From Streptococcus sp. (GTDB taxonomy: Bacteria; Bacillota; Bacilli; Lactobacillales; Streptococcaceae), in the NCBI GenBank assembly GCA_030527925.1, contig JAUMZW010000016.1, positions 1 to 34,138 on the forward strand: a stretch of 34,138 bases of DNA. The letters run 5' to 3'. Of this stretch, positions 32,735-34,138 are shown piece by piece; within the stretch, counting starts at the first letter, position 1, and every line of letters begins with the position of its first letter. The position numbers and the translations under genes were made by a program. The notes beneath the pieces were generated by a model. It was not told the origin of the DNA. It ran no database searches and saw only the letters and a program-made list of their open reading frames with translations.

Positions 32735-33763
32735 ATGAAAGCTTTAGCAAAAACAATTGAAGTCATTAATGGAAAAAATATTGACCAAATAAAATTAATG
32801 AATGATAACGGTATTACACTTTCTCTTCTCACTTTAGGGGCAACATGGCAGGAATTTTTAGTGCCATCGCACGAAGGGGTAAGAAATATTATTATTGGCT
32901 TTGATAAACCAAGTGATTATTTGAAAAATGGCTTATGTGCTGGACAAAGTATCGGACGTGTTGCTGGACGGATTGATAATGGAACATTTACAATTGATAA
33001 TGATTTCATAGAGGTTCCTAAAAACGAAAATGGAAATTGTTTACATGGAGGCCCACAAGGTTTCCATAAACAGATTTGGGACTATGAAATTACATCTGAT
33101 GCAAGAGAAGCAAGTGTCACATTTCGCTATCAAGCAAAGGAAGAAGTTGATGGGTTTCCAGGAAATATAGATGTCTCTATCACTTATACACTCAAGCAAG
33201 ATAATCAAATTTATATCTCATTTATTGGTGAGAACGCTACAAAGCCAACTTTGTTTAATCCGACCAATCACGTTTACTTTAATCTAACAGATGACCAAAA
33301 TTTAGATGCACATGATTTATACCTTAACAGCAGAATTTATTTGGAAACAAGAGAGGACTTGGTGCCTACTGGGCAGATGATTGCTGTTGACGAGACGAAT
33401 TATGATTTTAGATGGGCAAAAAATTTAGGTCAGGCTATACGTGATAATGGTGGTTTTGATACTGCCTTTTTAACAGAGTCTTCACTTGATACTGTCAATG
33501 GTAGTTTGAATTTGAATGGTAAAGAAGGTATCAATTTTTATTCGGACAGAAATTCCTGGGTTATTTATACTATGGGAGGTATTCCAAACGACATCTATCC
33601 AAGTAGAGATAAGGGAAACGAAGCAAAGGAATTTGAGGGTATTGCCCTTGAAGCACAGTTCTTACCAGATGCTATAAATCATGAAGGATTTGGTGATATT
33701 GTACTGAACCCAGGTGATAAGAAAGTTTATACGATTCGATTTGATTATTTTAAGGTTAGTTAG
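32735..33763 (+). CDS. galM: Aldose 1-epimerase (mutarotase)
   Basis: The 342-residue enzyme interconverts alpha and beta anomers of galactose or glucose, feeding the Leloir pathway. Family residues: GQSIGRVAGRI, H104 in NCLHGGPQGF, catalytic H179 in NPTNHVYFNL and E306 in IALEAQFLPDAINH. It stands alone, without galK or galT in the window. RBS AGGAAG upstream. Terminator after the gene. Confidence 0.93.
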   Translation: MKALAKTIEVINGKNIDQIKLMNDNGITLSLLTLGATWQEFLVPSHEGVRNIIIGFDKPSDYLKNGLCAGQSIGRVAGRIDNGTFTIDNDFIEVPKNENGNCLHGGPQGFHKQIWDYEITSDAREASVTFRYQAKEEVDGFPGNIDVSITYTLKQDNQIYISFIGENATKPTLFNPTNHVYFNLTDDQNLDAHDLYLNSRIYLETREDLVPTGQMIAVDETNYDFRWAKNLGQAIRDNGGFDTAFLTESSLDTVNGSLNLNGKEGINFYSDRNSWVIYTMGGIPNDIYPSRDKGNEAKEFEGIALEAQFLPDAINHEGFGDIVLNPGDKKVYTIRFDYFKVS

Positions 33764-33771
33764 TTATTTTA

Positions 33772-33806
33772 ACAAAAAGCTTGTTCAGTTAGGATGGACA
33801 AGCTTT
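33772..33806 (+). terminator. Intrinsic terminator of galM
   Basis: AAAAAGCTTGT pairs with ACAAGCTTTTT around a 13-base loop. Confidence 0.88.
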
Positions 33807-33812
33807 TTATAG

Positions 33813-33997
33813 GATAAATTGTAAAATATAGTACAACAAAAAAAACTCATAGCTTTTCATAGGTGTAAGATGAGGCTTTGAATAGGGCCTTATATGATAT
33901 CAATCACCGACCAAGAAAATGTTTAGCTTACAGAACTGCATATGAAGCTCTAGTGGATGAGTTAGAGTAAGTGTTGCGCTTATTTTTGCAATTTATC
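33813..33997 (+). mobile_element. Internally deleted IS30-type element, 185 bp
   Basis: The ends are inverted repeats: GATAAATTGTAAAA (33813-33826) and, complementary, TTTTTGCAATTTATC (33983-33997). Between them only the 3' end of an IS30-type transposase remains (see next entry). So both termini are kept while nearly the whole gene is lost, as in a MITE-like derivative that a full-length relative might still mobilise. A clear target-site duplication is not visible. Confidence 0.65.
33870..33971 (+). pseudogene. IS30-family transposase, C-terminal remnant
   Basis: The frame reads EALNRALYDINHRPRKCLAY and TAYEALVDELE before a TAA, the characteristic C-terminus of IS30 transposases (LNxRPRKCLGYKTPYE). 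It has no start codon and only about 33 codons. Confidence 0.75.
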
Positions 33998-34061
33998 AAG
34001 TAAAAAAGTAAGAGTTCGTAGGGTCTTAAACTTCGCTTTTTATATAAAAGAGAATGAATAG

Positions 34062-34138
34062 GTTATACTAAACTATACAGAATTTATAAAGTGTTCTACA
34101 CTAACACTAAGAAATGGAGAAACCTATGTCTAGAAAAT
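34062..34138 (+). mobile_element. 5' end of an IS3-like element, running off the window
   Basis: After GTTATACTAAACTATACAG and a GGAG box, ATG at 34126 starts Met-Ser-Arg-Lys, then the window ends. The same end, RBS and first codons occur on the minus strand at 840-902. It is probably the start of an IS with an OrfA transposase; whether it is intact cannot be seen. Confidence 0.55.

Noticed and set aside
34003..34040. Second ISL3 fragment at the right border
   Set aside because: About 35 bases resemble part of the ISL3 remnant near 940-985 on the minus strand, but the match is short, gapped and T-rich, so I do not call it.

Overview
The window looks like the chromosome of a low-GC Streptococcus, probably of the pyogenic or a related group. 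Grounds for this are SsbB, a streptococcal-type class A penicillin-binding protein (PBP2a-like), the gene order pbp2a-rpmG-secE-nusG then leuS, groESL under combined CtsR and CIRCE sites, a mannose-family PTS, extended -10 promoters, and CiaR-box small RNA genes, which are a streptococcal hallmark. The species is not determined.

Layout. (1) 1-1310: a scrap-yard of insertion sequences on the minus strand: the 5' part of an IS30-type transposase, a 5' end of an IS3-like element and a decayed ISL3-type transposase. (2) 1442-2685: a compact operon of a DUF4651-like protein, a thioredoxin-like protein and YtpR. (3) 2716-10632: an anti-phage island (hsdR, abiH, hsdS, hsdM) bounded by direct copies of a ~114-bp unit, one before hsdR and six in tandem after hsdM. 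Each unit is a complete small RNA gene: a perfect TTTAAG-N5-TTTAAG CiaR box, TATACT, an RNA of about 65 nt with an anti-Shine-Dalgarno/anti-start core, and an intrinsic terminator. I interpret them as cia-dependent small RNAs (csRNAs). Of the island genes only hsdR is intact: hsdM carries a nonsense codon, hsdS a frameshift beside a T9 tract, and abiH an in-frame TGA 45 codons before what looks like its natural end.

(4) 10690-12008: a membrane-associated protein of unknown function behind a perfect cre site, then the competence-type ssbB. (5) 12150-20492: a sugar-sensing and uptake block. A HAD phosphatase, a membrane-anchored periplasmic-binding-like protein, a NarL-type histidine kinase, its response regulator and a second binding protein form one tightly packed operon without any ABC permease. 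Next comes a mannose-family PTS operon (IIA, IIB, IIC, IID and a small membrane protein), whose upstream region carries three in-phase inverted-repeat operators and a cre site. The simplest model is that the extracellular binding proteins and the two-component system detect a sugar and switch on the PTS.

(6) 20555-22621: groES-groEL. (7) 22632-25043: a minus-strand Ltp-repeat (phage exclusion type) protein with an apparent ATT start, and a TcaA-like membrane protein. (8) 25096-26359: a minus-strand pseudouridine synthase followed by a broken Crp/Fnr-type gene. (9) 26475-33763: housekeeping genes pbp2a, rpmG, secE, nusG, leuS and galM. (10) 33813-34138: a 185-bp internally deleted IS30 remnant and the start of an IS3-like element, whose 5' end matches the fragment near position 840 in opposite orientation.
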